Made by a program: the position numbers and the translations under genes. Of a stretch of DNA of 64,000 bases, positions 17,306 to 26,256 are shown one piece after another (positions within the stretch are counted from its first letter, which is position 1; each line of letters opens with the position of its first letter). The notes under the pieces were generated by a model, which did not search any database, was not told where the DNA came from, and worked only from the letters and a program-made list of their open reading frames with translations. Source of the DNA: Streptomyces fragilis (GTDB taxonomy: Bacteria > Actinomycetota > Actinomycetes > Streptomycetales > Streptomycetaceae); assembly GCF_003112515.1 (NCBI RefSeq), contig NZ_BEVZ01000002.1, positions 1,940,157-2,004,156 on the forward strand, written 5' to 3'.

Positions 17306-17358
17306 ACCTCGACCACACCGGGCCACGGCTTGCCGTCGACCCAACGGTCTGCTCGCAC
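17229..17358 (-). pseudogene. Antisense fragment of a conserved hypothetical protein
   Basis: The minus strand reads RADRWVDGKPWPGVVEVQF, then TDARGQRWSLFDEAPIL, a composition (D-G-x-P-W-P-G-x-V-E-V; R-x-W-S-x-x-D-x-A-P) typical of an actinobacterial conserved hypothetical protein N-terminus. The frame then runs into the GNAT 3' end and loses meaning. No stop-bounded complete gene exists, so this is a truncated remnant overlapping the GNAT tail. Confidence 0.35.
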
Positions 17359-17488
17359 CGCAGCTCAGACGCTCACACTCCCGCAGTCGAACAAGGTCAG
17401 CGACGTACGCCGGCATGCCGCGAGACCTCAGCTGTGACATGCGGGACCGCCCTAACGGTGCCCCCTCACATGCGCACCTTCCCCGGCC

Positions 17489-18169
17489 TCAGGCCGCCAC
17501 GAACTCCTCGGCGATGAAAGCCTCTACGAACTCCTGTGTGCGACGGTCGAAAGCCGTGTACTGGGCCTCCCGTTCCGCGCCCGTGACCGCGTCGCCGACC
17601 AGGAGATTGCCTTCGGTGTCGATGCGCTGAGGGCGCTCCTCCGCGTCGCTGAGCAGGCCGACGGTGGAGTGGGAGAAGCCGCAGTAGTAGGCGATGCCCT
17701 CGTTCAGGCTGGTTTCGAGTACGGCCCGCATGCCCGCCGTGATCGGATCGTCGGCGGTGGCGCCGGCCAGGCCCAGCCACAGGATGCGCTTGCCGGCGAG
17801 GCGGGGCTTGCTGCGGCCGTAGGCGAACCCGTAGTTCCATACGCGGTCGATCCAGCCCTTGAGAATGGCGGGCACGCTCTGCCAGTACACCGGGAAGACG
17901 GCGACGACGGCATCAGCGTCGAGGATGCGCCGCATGTGGGTGCGCACCTCTTCCGAGTACTCCTTCTCCCGGTTTCCCCAGTCCGGCTGGTCCTCCACGG
18001 TCATCCGAGGGTCGAAGCCCTCGGCGTGCAGGTCGAGCAGGTCGACGCGGTAGCCGGCTGTTTCGAGCTGTGCGGCAGCACGGCGGGCCGTGTGCGCGGT
18101 GAGGGAATCGGTGCGGTGGTGTGCGACGACGACGAGGGCGGTCCTGGCACGGCTGTCGTGCTGCGTCAC
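17489..18169 (-). CDS. NAD(P)H-quinone oxidoreductase-like flavoprotein
   Basis: 226 aa with a GTG start at 18169 behind GGGAGA. Flavodoxin-like fold of the NQO1/KefF family: VVVAHHRTDSLTAHTARR (flavin phosphate loop region), DADAVVAVFPVYWQSVPAILKGWIDRV (the P-x-x-W-x-x-P-A-x-L-K-G-W-x-D family signature) and LAGATADDPI. It probably reduces quinones or nitroaromatics with NAD(P)H. It is divergent from an AraC-type regulator (109 bp between starts), which likely controls it. Confidence 0.9.
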   Translation of the reverse strand: MTQHDSRARTALVVVAHHRTDSLTAHTARRAAAQLETAGYRVDLLDLHAEGFDPRMTVEDQPDWGNREKEYSEEVRTHMRRILDADAVVAVFPVYWQSVPAILKGWIDRVWNYGFAYGRSKPRLAGKRILWLGLAGATADDPITAGMRAVLETSLNEGIAYYCGFSHSTVGLLSDAEERPQRIDTEGNLLVGDAVTGAEREAQYTAFDRRTQEFVEAFIAEEFVAA

Positions 18170-18277
18170 GGTGTCTCCCGATTGGTCTCGGTCGGTTCGC
18201 TGTAGGAGTCCAGTTCAGCCGCGGTGACGTAGATGATCCATGGGAGAACCGCTCCGAAACATAGGAGATCGTCTACC

Positions 18278-19246
18278 GTGCTGTGCGTGGATCCTTTGAG
18301 TTCGTTACTGAGCGGCATTCGGGCCGAGGGGTCGGTCGTCAGTCACGTCGTACTCACGGTGCCCTGGGCCGTCCGCTTCGCCGACATCGCGCCCCTCACC
18401 ATGATCAGCGTGCTGCGAGGCGGAGGCGTCCTGTTGCTGCCCGATGGAACGCAACGAGCACTCGGCGCCGGTCACACCGCCCTCGTGCGCGGCCCCGGAC
18501 CGTTCCACCTCGTGGACCACCCCGCCGCCCTGGACAGCTCCCACGCCGCGTACGAGATCACCTGCTTCACCGAGAGTTCCGAGTGCGGTACTCAGGAACT
18601 CAGCGGTATCCGGTGGGGCTCCGACTCGGAGGAGGCGGCCGCGCTGATCGTGGGCGCCTACCGTGCGTCGGGCCACCGCCACGAGCGGCTCCTGCGCGCA
18701 CTGCCACCCGTAGTGGTGGTCGAGGAGGACGCCGAGGTGTGCGCCTGGCTGGAGGCGGCCGCCGCCGACGCCGCCAGCCTCTCGGCCGGTTCGCAGGCGC
18801 TGATGGACCGGCTCCTCGACTGGGCCCTGGTGTGCACGTTGCGCAGCTGGTTCGACAGGGCGGGTGCCGACGCACCCAGCTGGTACCGGGGCCTCGCCGA
18901 CCCGGTCCTCGCGCCCGCCCTCCAGTCGTTCCACGACCGGCTCGCCGAGCCCTGGACGGTGGCCTCCCTAGCCGCTCGAGCAGGCGTTTCCCGGGCGCTG
19001 TTCGCCAAGCGCTTCACCCACCTGATGGGTCGCCCTCCCCTCGCCTACGTGACCGAATGCCGTATGGACGAGGCCGAGACGCTGCTCTCCGACACCGACC
19101 TCGGCATAGCGCAGATCGCCAGGTCCGTCGGCTATGCCGACGCTTTTGGCTTCAGTGCCGCCTTCAAACGCCACAAGGGCCGAAGCCCCAGCACCTACCG
19201 GGCCGCGGCGGCTGGTGCAGCGTCCGGTCCTCGTGCGACGAGGTAG
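18278..19246 (+). CDS. AraC family transcriptional regulator with cupin domain
   Basis: 322 aa from the GTG at 18278 (AGGAG ten bases upstream); an in-frame ATG at 18233 is the alternative. The N-terminal cupin_6-type ligand domain (LRGGGVLLLPDGTQRALGAG) spans ~residues 15-180. The C-terminal AraC double helix-turn-helix (WTVASLAARAGVSRALFAKR, then IARSVGYADAFGFSAAFKRH) spans ~225-310. A TTA codon at 18305 makes translation dependent on the bldA tRNA. It is divergent from the quinone-reductase-like gene and is probably its redox- or xenobiotic-responsive regulator. Confidence 0.9.
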   Translation: MLCVDPLSSLLSGIRAEGSVVSHVVLTVPWAVRFADIAPLTMISVLRGGGVLLLPDGTQRALGAGHTALVRGPGPFHLVDHPAALDSSHAAYEITCFTESSECGTQELSGIRWGSDSEEAAALIVGAYRASGHRHERLLRALPPVVVVEEDAEVCAWLEAAAADAASLSAGSQALMDRLLDWALVCTLRSWFDRAGADAPSWYRGLADPVLAPALQSFHDRLAEPWTVASLAARAGVSRALFAKRFTHLMGRPPLAYVTECRMDEAETLLSDTDLGIAQIARSVGYADAFGFSAAFKRHKGRSPSTYRAAAAGAASGPRATR

Positions 19247-19362
19247 ACGAGGTAGCGGCAGGCACAACAGGCGGGGGTCGCGCAGACCTGCCTGCTCCGC
19301 CCGACCGGAGTCGGGCGAGGAGCCGTGCGACTGTTCTTGCTGCTCGGCAACCTTGGTGTGGT

Positions 19363-19806
19363 TCAGGCGTCGCGAGTGTCGTAGGTCTCGCGATTGGCCA
19401 GCACGTCGTCCATGTGCGCCTCGGCCCAAGCCTTGAGGCCGCGCATCATCTCGTACAGCGACAGGCCGAGATCGGTCAGCTCGTAGGACACCGTGACCGG
19501 CACGGTCGGCACCACGGTCCGGGACACCAGGCCGTCGCGCTCCAGGGAGCGCAGCGTCTGGGTGAGCATCTTCTGACTGACGCCGGCCAGGAGGCGCTGC
19601 AGCTCCGAGTAGCGCATCACCCGGGGCCCGCCGGCGCAGTCGGCACCGGGCTGATGCGCGCTGTCGCTGCCGAGCGCGGCCAGGATCAGCGTGACCCACT
19701 TGTTCGAGATCCGGTCGAGCAGCTTGCGGCTGGGGCACGCCGCCACGAAGGCGTCGTACTCCACCTTGGCCTGTGCCCTCTGCTGGGCCGCTGTCGTCGT
19801 CGCCAT
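19363..19806 (-). CDS. HxlR family transcriptional regulator
   Basis: 147 aa. ATG at 19806 with a GAGGAAC site. The HxlR winged helix is clear: DRISNKWVTLILAAL, RYSELQRLLAGVSQKMLTQT, LRSLERDGLVSRTVVPTVPV and YELTDLG. The Cys in AACPSRKLLD is near where family members sense electrophiles or oxidants. It is divergent from the aldo/keto reductase gene. The 130-bp shared promoter contains three dyads with ACTT/AAGT cores like HxlR operators. Confidence 0.92.
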   Translation of the reverse strand: MATTTAAQQRAQAKVEYDAFVAACPSRKLLDRISNKWVTLILAALGSDSAHQPGADCAGGPRVMRYSELQRLLAGVSQKMLTQTLRSLERDGLVSRTVVPTVPVTVSYELTDLGLSLYEMMRGLKAWAEAHMDDVLANRETYDTRDA

Positions 19807-19838
19807 GGACCGTTCCTCTCACCCGCGGGTGCCCTACG

Positions 19839-19889
19839 CACTTCGAAGTGCCTACTTCCTGCTTGGAAGTTACGCACCAATAGTGGTGC
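19839..19889. promoter_or_regulatory. Three dyads in the HxlR / aldo-keto reductase divergent promoter
   Basis: CACTTCGAAGTG is a perfect 12-bp palindrome at 19839-19850. ACTTCC-N5-GGAAGT follows at 19854-19870, and GCACCA-N4-TGGTGC at 19874-19889. The first two share an ACTTc...gAAGT core, the usual layout of HxlR-binding sites, so autoregulation together with control of the reductase gene is likely. Confidence 0.6.
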
Positions 19890-19936
19890 AAGGCGCCGCT
19901 AGGCACCATCCCCTGGCTCAACACGAAAGGCACACC

Positions 19937-20809
19937 ATGAGCACACCCACCGCCTCGCTTCCCGGCGGCACCTGGACCCTGGGCGACCTGACCGTCACCC
20001 GGTTCGGCTACGGCGCCATGCAGCTCGCCGGCCCTTGGGTCATGGGTCCGCCCGCCGACCGCGAGGGCGCACTGGCCGTTCTCCGCGAGGCCGTCGCCCT
20101 CGGCATCACCCACGTCGACACCGCCGATGCCTACGGGCCACACATCACCAACCAGCTGATCCGCGAAGCGCTGCACCCGTACTCCGACTCGCTGCACATC
20201 GTGACCAAGGTCGGGGCGACCCGCGACGAGGAGGGAGGCTGGCCTCCGGCACGAAAGCCTGAAGAGCTGCGCCGGGCCGTCACCGAGAACCTGGAGAACC
20301 TCGGCCTCGACACGCTGGACGTGGTCAACCTCCGGCTCGGCGACGCCCAGGGCCCCGTGCCCGGTTCGCTCGAGGAGGCGTTCGGGGCGCTCGTCGACCT
20401 CCAGCGGCAGGGTCTCATCCGCCACCTCGGCGTGAGCAACGCGACGGCGGAGCAGGTCGCCGAGGCGCGCTCGATCGCGCCGATCGTGTGCGTGCAGAAC
20501 ATGTACAACCTCGCCCACCGCCACGACGACGACCTCATCGACGATCTCGTCGAGCAGGGCATCGCCTACGTGCCCTTCTTCCCCCTCGGCGGCTTCAGCC
20601 CGCTGCAGTCCTCGGCGCTCACGGCCGTAGCCACCCGGCTGGACGCGACACCGATGTCAGTTGCCCTGGCCTGGCTGCTGCAGCGGTCGCCGAACATCCT
20701 GCTGATCCCCGGCACCTCGTCGGTGGCACACCTGCGCGAAAACGTCGCCGGTGCGGGACTTCTGCTCTCCGAGGACGATCTCGCCGAGCTTGACAAGATC
20801 GGCTCCTGA
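19937..20809 (+). CDS. Aldo/keto reductase
   Basis: 290 aa. The ATG at 19937 follows GAAAGG. TIM-barrel NADPH reductase with FGYGAMQLAG, the catalytic Asp/Tyr region GITHVDTADAYGPHITNQLI, the lysine in HIVTKVGAT, and the NADPH-binding end LLIPGTSSVAHLRENVAG. The family histidine is usually in LGxVDLYxxH; here the loop reads LDVVNLRLGD, so the histidine is missing, as in many actinobacterial AKRs of this subgroup. Likely reduces a small aldehyde or ketone under HxlR control. Confidence 0.9.
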   Translation: MSTPTASLPGGTWTLGDLTVTRFGYGAMQLAGPWVMGPPADREGALAVLREAVALGITHVDTADAYGPHITNQLIREALHPYSDSLHIVTKVGATRDEEGGWPPARKPEELRRAVTENLENLGLDTLDVVNLRLGDAQGPVPGSLEEAFGALVDLQRQGLIRHLGVSNATAEQVAEARSIAPIVCVQNMYNLAHRHDDDLIDDLVEQGIAYVPFFPLGGFSPLQSSALTAVATRLDATPMSVALAWLLQRSPNILLIPGTSSVAHLRENVAGAGLLLSEDDLAELDKIGS

Positions 20810-20829
20810 TCCCACGGCGTTACACCGGG

Positions 20830-22019
20830 GTGGGCCAGATCGATTCTGAAATGCTCAGTGAGTAACGGCGCATTCCAGGAGGGAACATCAAGAGAAAACG
20901 ACCTCCAAGCAGCGTCATCTCGCTCCTTGGACGGGGGGTTGCCGGTAACAAATCGATTACTTAGAGTCTTGCCCGTGATCAAACCGTTGCTCCACACTCT
21001 GTAAGGGTGAGAGGGCAGGGTTCAGTCTCGACCCGCAGGCGTTGAGAATCGGCCGCGTCGGCAGTCGATCAGCGCTCGTGCGCGGTCAAGTTTTCTCCAT
21101 CCCTGCCGACGCGGTGCGGCGCGTTAGGGAAAAACATCCTCTGGCGAAATATAGACCTCCGTGGTGATGTCTGTTTCAGGCATCGAAGCGCAAGGTCAGG
21201 TCACAAGGAGGCATGACTTGAGTCCCGTGACGGGTAAGGCAACCGGCCAGGATGTACTTTTCGGCAGACGGCTCAGACGTGGTGGAACTCGGTTCGAAGT
21301 GTCCGCCGGCACCTTCCCGTCAGCTCACACGTTGCATCTCTGGGGCAACCCGGAGGCCATCACGTACGCGAGACGACGGGCCACTGCCTCGAGGCCTGAT
21401 CCGGCCACCCACGTCCGCGTCCCGTGAGCCGTTCCCGCAGGCCGGCAGCCTCGCCGTCCCCGCGGCTCGGGCCGACGGATCGGCCATCTTCTCCAAGTCG
21501 TGCGACATGTTTTCCGGCCGCACGTAATGTAGTCGTCAATCTTCCGGTGGCTGATCGCCGGGGGTGCGAGCTGCGCTGTACGAACCCCGGGAAGCAATTC
21601 CCGCCCACGAACGCGCAAGCGCTCCCTCCGGTTACAGGTCGGTCTGAAGTCAGTGTTCGCTGCAGGCGGTGTTTGCGCAGAACATGCAAGCCGACTGTGC
21701 AGCGGGCCGAGCCGCAAGCAAGTGGAAAAATGTGCGTCGCGGGATCGAACTTTGGATGACGCGAAGCTGCGGTGTGAAAGCCGTCCGGACGCGGCTATCG
21801 GTTCGGCCTGACCGGGACGCCGACATCTTCAGGACAACCAGTTCGCGCCACCCGAGAAATGCCACCCGTTTCGGACTTTCTGGTTCCACGGTGCCGCCGC
21901 TCGTGAAGCGCGTGCGTAGTTTTCGTCGCCGGTGGTCCTCTCAATAATCTCGCCGGAAGTCCACGGAGACCCCGAAAGGGCCGGCGTGAGTGGAACGAGC
22001 CATGAACGCGAGGAGTGGA
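20830..22019. other. 1.2-kb interval with no recognisable gene upstream of the biosynthetic cluster
   Basis: The stretch is visibly less GC-rich than its surroundings, with AT-rich patches such as AACAAATCGATTACTTAGAG near 20948 and GTGGAAAAATGTG near 21722. No frame shows Streptomyces-like codon use across more than ~80 codons. AAGGAGGC at ~21206 precedes only a two-codon ATG frame; a TTG frame after it (to 21427) has no family resemblance. It may hold the cluster promoter, a small RNA or decayed genes. Confidence 0.4.
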
Positions 22020-23540
22020 ATGGATGTCGAAGAGCGGCTGGATCCGCTGCTGACGAGGTTCTGGGAGGAGACGCGGCTGCGCGCCGTCGTCCCCGACACG
22101 CCTCCGCGTTCCGCCGACCCACCACAGCCCTTACGCGCCACGTGGACCGCGATAGCGGATCTGCTGGGACTCGGTTACGGGGAGCGTGACGGCGCGGTGA
22201 TCACCAAGGGGAAGACCCTGATGCGCGCCCGCACCACGCCGTCCGCAGGCGCCCTCTATCCGTTCGAGGTCATGCTCGCCCTGCGTGGCGACACCGGGTA
22301 CGAGTTGTACGCCTACGACGTGGTCGGCTGCTGTCTGCGCCACACCGGGGCAGCCTCCTTCACCGACGTGGCGGAGCTCCTGGACCGGCCCGCCAGTGGC
22401 CCCCGGCTCCCGGACGCGGTCGTCGTGCCGGCCGGCCGGCCCTGGCAATCCATGCGGAAGTACGGCCGGCGCGGCTACCTCTACACCCTCCTCGACGGCG
22501 GGCACGCCGCGACCAACATCGCGCTGGCCGCCGAGGACGCGGGATTCCGCGCCCTCGTCCGACTGCGCCTGGACCGGAGGCGGGCCGCGGACCTCCTGGG
22601 ACTGGCCGGCCGCTGCCGGGAACCGCAGGCCCTCGTCGAGCTGACCGCACCGGCCGACCGACGCACGCACCCCCACGGCCCCGCCAGCAACCCCTTCGCC
22701 GTCCCCATCTGGAGAGGCCGCGACGAGGCGCCGGTGGAGGACCTCACCGCGGCGGAGATCGCGGCCTGGAAGTCGGTACAGTCCATCAGCGCCTTCCACA
22801 ATCCGACGACCCTCCCACCCGCGTACGGCAGTTCGCGCTCCCTCGCGGCCGGGCCCCGCCCGACTGCCGAGCCGTCCACCGAGGGCGCCGCAGCGGTGCG
22901 GCTGGCCCCGGCCGGGAACCCCGGACCGCTGCGGTTCCGCACCGCGGTCCTGCGGCGCCGGTCCGCCAAGGGGTTCCGCCCCGCCCGCATCGGCGCGGAC
23001 GACCTGGGGAAGGTGCTCGTGCACACCGGCCGGCGCACCGCCATGGACTGCGTCGACGGCCCCCTGCCCGCTCTGCGGGTGCTGATCCGCGATGTCGAGG
23101 GCATCGAACCGGGGAGTTACGTCTACGATCCCGACGACCACGTGCTGCTGCGGATCGGCGACGGCGGGGACGATGCGGCACTGACCGGAGCATGCATGGG
23201 GCAAGGCGTGGTCCACAACGCCGCGCTGCTCCTCGTCCTGCACGCCCCGGTGCGGCCGCTGCTGGGCGCGCGCGGCCGGCAAGGGCTCGCCGAACTCCAC
23301 TTCCACGCGGCGGGGGCGGCTCAACGCCTGTGCCTGGGCGCCGCCGAGCAGGGCTTGGGCATCACCTGCCTGGGCGGGTTCGACACCGGCCGGGTCGCGG
23401 ACCTCGTGCACCTGGAGGGACCCGAAGAGGTGGTCTACGTCCTGGCGGGCGGGGTCCCCGACGAGAGCGCGGTCAAGTGGGACCGGGCTCCGGTCGCCTA
23501 CAGCCACGGCCTGGGACCGGGTCCCGCGCAGGACCGCTGA
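22020..23540 (+). CDS. SagB-like double nitroreductase-domain oxidase
   Basis: 506 aa from the ATG at 22020 (GAGGAG just upstream; ATG 22002 is possible). Two tandem FMN nitroreductase folds. Domain 1 (~55-240) has the FMN-binding TTPSAGALYPFEVML of SagB-type dehydrogenases. Domain 2 (~300-495) has RRRSAKGFRPARIGADDLG and HNAALLLVLHAP. Relatives oxidise thiazolines/oxazolines to azoles or dehydrogenate carrier-bound intermediates. No YcaO or precursor peptide is nearby, so it more likely oxidises an acyl- or aminoacyl-ACP of this cluster. A TTA codon at 22131-22133 predicts bldA dependence. First gene of the run. Confidence 0.8.
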   Translation: MDVEERLDPLLTRFWEETRLRAVVPDTPPRSADPPQPLRATWTAIADLLGLGYGERDGAVITKGKTLMRARTTPSAGALYPFEVMLALRGDTGYELYAYDVVGCCLRHTGAASFTDVAELLDRPASGPRLPDAVVVPAGRPWQSMRKYGRRGYLYTLLDGGHAATNIALAAEDAGFRALVRLRLDRRRAADLLGLAGRCREPQALVELTAPADRRTHPHGPASNPFAVPIWRGRDEAPVEDLTAAEIAAWKSVQSISAFHNPTTLPPAYGSSRSLAAGPRPTAEPSTEGAAAVRLAPAGNPGPLRFRTAVLRRRSAKGFRPARIGADDLGKVLVHTGRRTAMDCVDGPLPALRVLIRDVEGIEPGSYVYDPDDHVLLRIGDGGDDAALTGACMGQGVVHNAALLLVLHAPVRPLLGARGRQGLAELHFHAAGAAQRLCLGAAEQGLGITCLGGFDTGRVADLVHLEGPEEVVYVLAGGVPDESAVKWDRAPVAYSHGLGPGPAQDR

Positions 23541-23583
23541 GCGTGAGTCTTCGATCAAGACGACAGAGAGCGTGGGTTCCCGC

Positions 23584-24768
23584 ATGTTGAGCAACAGCGT
23601 CCTGTCCACCCGGATGACGCCACGTCATCACACGTTACGTGAGCGGGCCATGGCCTGCCTCACCCCGCAGTGGCTCGAACGGTGGCGCACCGCCCCCGGC
23701 GGCCACATCCGCAAGGACGCCTGGCAGGACCTCGCCTCCCAGGGCCTGACGGGTGCCTCGCTGCCGGCCGAGCACGGCGGGCAGGGCCTGGGCCTGCTGG
23801 GCGCCCTGGTCCTCGGCGAGGCCCTGGCCCAGGTGGGTGACGGCGGGCTCGCGCTGGGCATGCACGTCCAGAACGAGATCGCCTGCGACTGGCTGGTGTC
23901 CTCCGGTGATGCCGCACTGCGCGACCGCTACCTGCCGGGTCTGGTCGCCGGCACCCTGGTGGCCTGCCAGTGCGACACCGATCCGTCCGCCGACGAGCCG
24001 ACCACGGCCCGTACCGAGGGGGACGAGGTCGTGGTGCACGGGCGCAAGAAGTTCGTGGTGAACGGGGCCAACGCCGACCTGTGCTTCGTGAGCGTGCGAC
24101 TCGACGGCGAACCCGCCATCGTGCTGGTCGACAAGAACACCCCGGGCGTGCGGGTACGCGAGGTCTACGACAAGTTCGGGACCCGCGCCATCGACTCCGC
24201 CCTGGTCGAGTTCGACCGGACCCGGGTACCCGCCTCCCAGGTGGTGTCGCGCAGGGGCCTCAGCCAGCTCATGCGCTGGAACCGGGTGATGTCCCGGATG
24301 AGGTTCCTGATCGCCGCCGACGCCTTCTTCACCCACCGGACGCTGCTCGCGCACATCGTCGGGCACAGCACCGCTCGGGAGCTGGGCGGCAGGCCGCTGG
24401 CGAGCTGGCCGGTGAACGAGCACGCGCTGGCGCGGGCCCGAGCGGACCAGGAGCTGATGGAGGCCGGTCTGACCGAGTGCTTCCTGCGGCTGACCGAAGG
24501 TGGCAGCACCGTTCCCGAGATCGCCGAACTCAAGTGGTTCTGCGTGGAGCGGACCACGGAGCTCGCCGGACTCGCGACGGACCTGGAAGGCGGCGCCGGG
24601 TACATGTGGGACAGCGTCGCGCTGCGCGCGCACGCTCAGGTGCGCGGCTTCCGGATGTCGGGCGGCAGCCAGACCACCATGCTCACCGTCGCCAACCACT
24701 CGATGGCCTGCCGCGCCGAACTCGACGCTCCGGCCCTCGCGGCGGCCCCGGGCAGGCGCCGTGGCTGA
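23584..24768 (+). CDS. Acyl-CoA dehydrogenase-like flavoprotein lacking the usual catalytic glutamate
   Basis: 394 aa. The acyl-CoA dehydrogenase fold is complete: LTGASLPAEHGGQGLGLLG, the CQCDTDPSADEPTT FAD loop (family: T-E-P-x-A-G-S-D), VVHGRKKFVVNGANADLCFV, and the C-terminal helical domain. Where family members have a Y-E-G-T catalytic loop, this protein reads FRMSGGSQTTM, so the standard base is absent. Either another residue serves, as in isovaleryl-type enzymes, or the protein does something else. A TTA codon lies at 23635-23637. The start may alternatively be ATG 23614. Its 3' end overlaps the adenylation gene by 8 bp, implying they act on the same carrier-bound acyl group. Confidence 0.82.
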   Translation: MLSNSVLSTRMTPRHHTLRERAMACLTPQWLERWRTAPGGHIRKDAWQDLASQGLTGASLPAEHGGQGLGLLGALVLGEALAQVGDGGLALGMHVQNEIACDWLVSSGDAALRDRYLPGLVAGTLVACQCDTDPSADEPTTARTEGDEVVVHGRKKFVVNGANADLCFVSVRLDGEPAIVLVDKNTPGVRVREVYDKFGTRAIDSALVEFDRTRVPASQVVSRRGLSQLMRWNRVMSRMRFLIAADAFFTHRTLLAHIVGHSTARELGGRPLASWPVNEHALARARADQELMEAGLTECFLRLTEGGSTVPEIAELKWFCVERTTELAGLATDLEGGAGYMWDSVALRAHAQVRGFRMSGGSQTTMLTVANHSMACRAELDAPALAAAPGRRRG

Positions 24769-26218
24769 CAGGCGAGCACTCCACGAGCTGTTCCTGGCCG
24801 CCTGTGCGCAGCACGGCGACCGGTGTGCCGTCGTCGACGACGGCACACAGATCACCTACCGCGAGTTCGCCGCGCGAGTGCGCGAACGTGCCGACCGGCT
24901 GGCGCGGTCGCTGTCCCCGCGTGAACAACGGGTCGCCCTGTACGCCTCCAACAGCGCCGACTACCTCGTCTCGTACTACGCCCTGCTGGCCGGCGGCCGG
25001 CTGCCCTTCCTGGTGGACGCGCAGTTCGGCGCGACCGAACTGCACGGCATCGTGGGCAGTTGCGGTGTGCGAGTGTTCCTGACCGACAAGCCGCACGCGT
25101 TCCCGCTCCCGGGCACCGCGACGCCCGTGGCGGGCAGCCTCCTCACCCTGATGCGGCCCGCACCGGTGGCGGCGCCGCCGGTGCCGGTCCCGGTGCCGGC
25201 GCCGACCACCGCGACCTGCCGGTTCACCTCCGGCACGACCGGGGCACCCAAGTGCCTGGAGTTCTCCGCCGCCGCCGTGCACAGTGCCGCGCGCAACTGG
25301 ATGACGGGCACCGGACTCGAACCGGACGACCGGGTGCTCTGCATGGCGGCATTCACCAACGGCCTGGCCTTCAACACGTCCTTGCTGGCCACCTTCCTGG
25401 CCGGCGCAGAACTGCACGTGTACCGCGGCCTGCCGACCTCCTCGGGCGTCATCCGGGCGCTGCGCGGTGCGCGGGCCACCCGGCTCGTGGCGTTCCCCCT
25501 GGTCTACCGGGTTCTCGCCGAGGCACCGGATCCCGATCCGGAGGCTTTCGCCCACCTGCGGAGGGCGATCTCGGCCGCGGCCACCCTGCCTCCGGAGCAC
25601 CGGGCGGCGTTCGAGTCGCGGTACGGCGTCCGGATCGCCGACTACTACGGCATCGCGGAGACCGGCCCGTGCACCTACGAGCGGGACCCGGACCGCACCG
25701 CGGGCCTGGGCACCGCGCTGCCCGGCGTCGCGCTGCGGATCGTGGAGCGGGAGACCGGCGAGCCGGAGGTACTGGTGCGTACCGAGTCGATGGCCAGCAG
25801 GTACCTCAACGTCCCCGGAGGGCTGGAAGCGCGGATCGACGAGGACGGCTTCTACCGAACGGGAGACCGCGGACACCTCGACGACGGGCGGCTGTTCGTA
25901 TCCGGCCGCCTCGACGGTCCCCTCAACCTCGCCGGGCGGAAGGTCGACCCCACGGAGATCGAGCGCGTCCTGACCGGACTCGACGGAGTTCACGACGCGG
26001 TGGTCTTCGCCGACCACGACGCCCAGGGCGGGACCGTGCTGCACGCGGTCCTCAGCGGCCCCCGCGACCCCGGGCGGGCCGAGGTCATCGACGCCTGCCG
26101 GGTGCACCTCGCACCGTACAAGGTCCCCGGCCGGGTCACCCACCTCCCGGCCATCCCACGGTCCTCGGCCGGCAAGGTCCGGCTCACCGAACTGAAGGAA
26201 CTCGTCCGGACCGCGTAG
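24761..26218 (+). CDS. Stand-alone adenylation enzyme (ANL superfamily)
   Basis: 485 aa from a GTG at 24761 inside the preceding gene (8-bp overlap). Motifs: A3 FTSGTTGAPKCLEF, A5 ADYYGIAETGP, A7 GFYRTGDRGHL, A10 SSAGKVRL with the catalytic lysine. In A4 the aspartate that binds the alpha-amine in amino-acid-activating domains is missing (AFTNGLAFNTSL). The substrate is therefore probably a carboxylic acid without a standard alpha-amino group (an inference). It should load the ACP encoded next. An unusual Pro/Val stretch (PVPVPVPAPTT) precedes A3. Confidence 0.88.
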   Translation: MADRRALHELFLAACAQHGDRCAVVDDGTQITYREFAARVRERADRLARSLSPREQRVALYASNSADYLVSYYALLAGGRLPFLVDAQFGATELHGIVGSCGVRVFLTDKPHAFPLPGTATPVAGSLLTLMRPAPVAAPPVPVPVPAPTTATCRFTSGTTGAPKCLEFSAAAVHSAARNWMTGTGLEPDDRVLCMAAFTNGLAFNTSLLATFLAGAELHVYRGLPTSSGVIRALRGARATRLVAFPLVYRVLAEAPDPDPEAFAHLRRAISAAATLPPEHRAAFESRYGVRIADYYGIAETGPCTYERDPDRTAGLGTALPGVALRIVERETGEPEVLVRTESMASRYLNVPGGLEARIDEDGFYRTGDRGHLDDGRLFVSGRLDGPLNLAGRKVDPTEIERVLTGLDGVHDAVVFADHDAQGGTVLHAVLSGPRDPGRAEVIDACRVHLAPYKVPGRVTHLPAIPRSSAGKVRLTELKELVRTA

Positions 26219-26256
26219 CGCGGCCACCAGCGGCACCAGTACAGGAGCGGATGCAC

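Noticed and set aside
21161..21427. An 88-codon plus-strand ORF with AAGGAGG inside it
   Set aside because: The ATG closest to the ribosome-like site stops after two codons, the TTG alternative has atypical codon use, and the peptide shows no family features.
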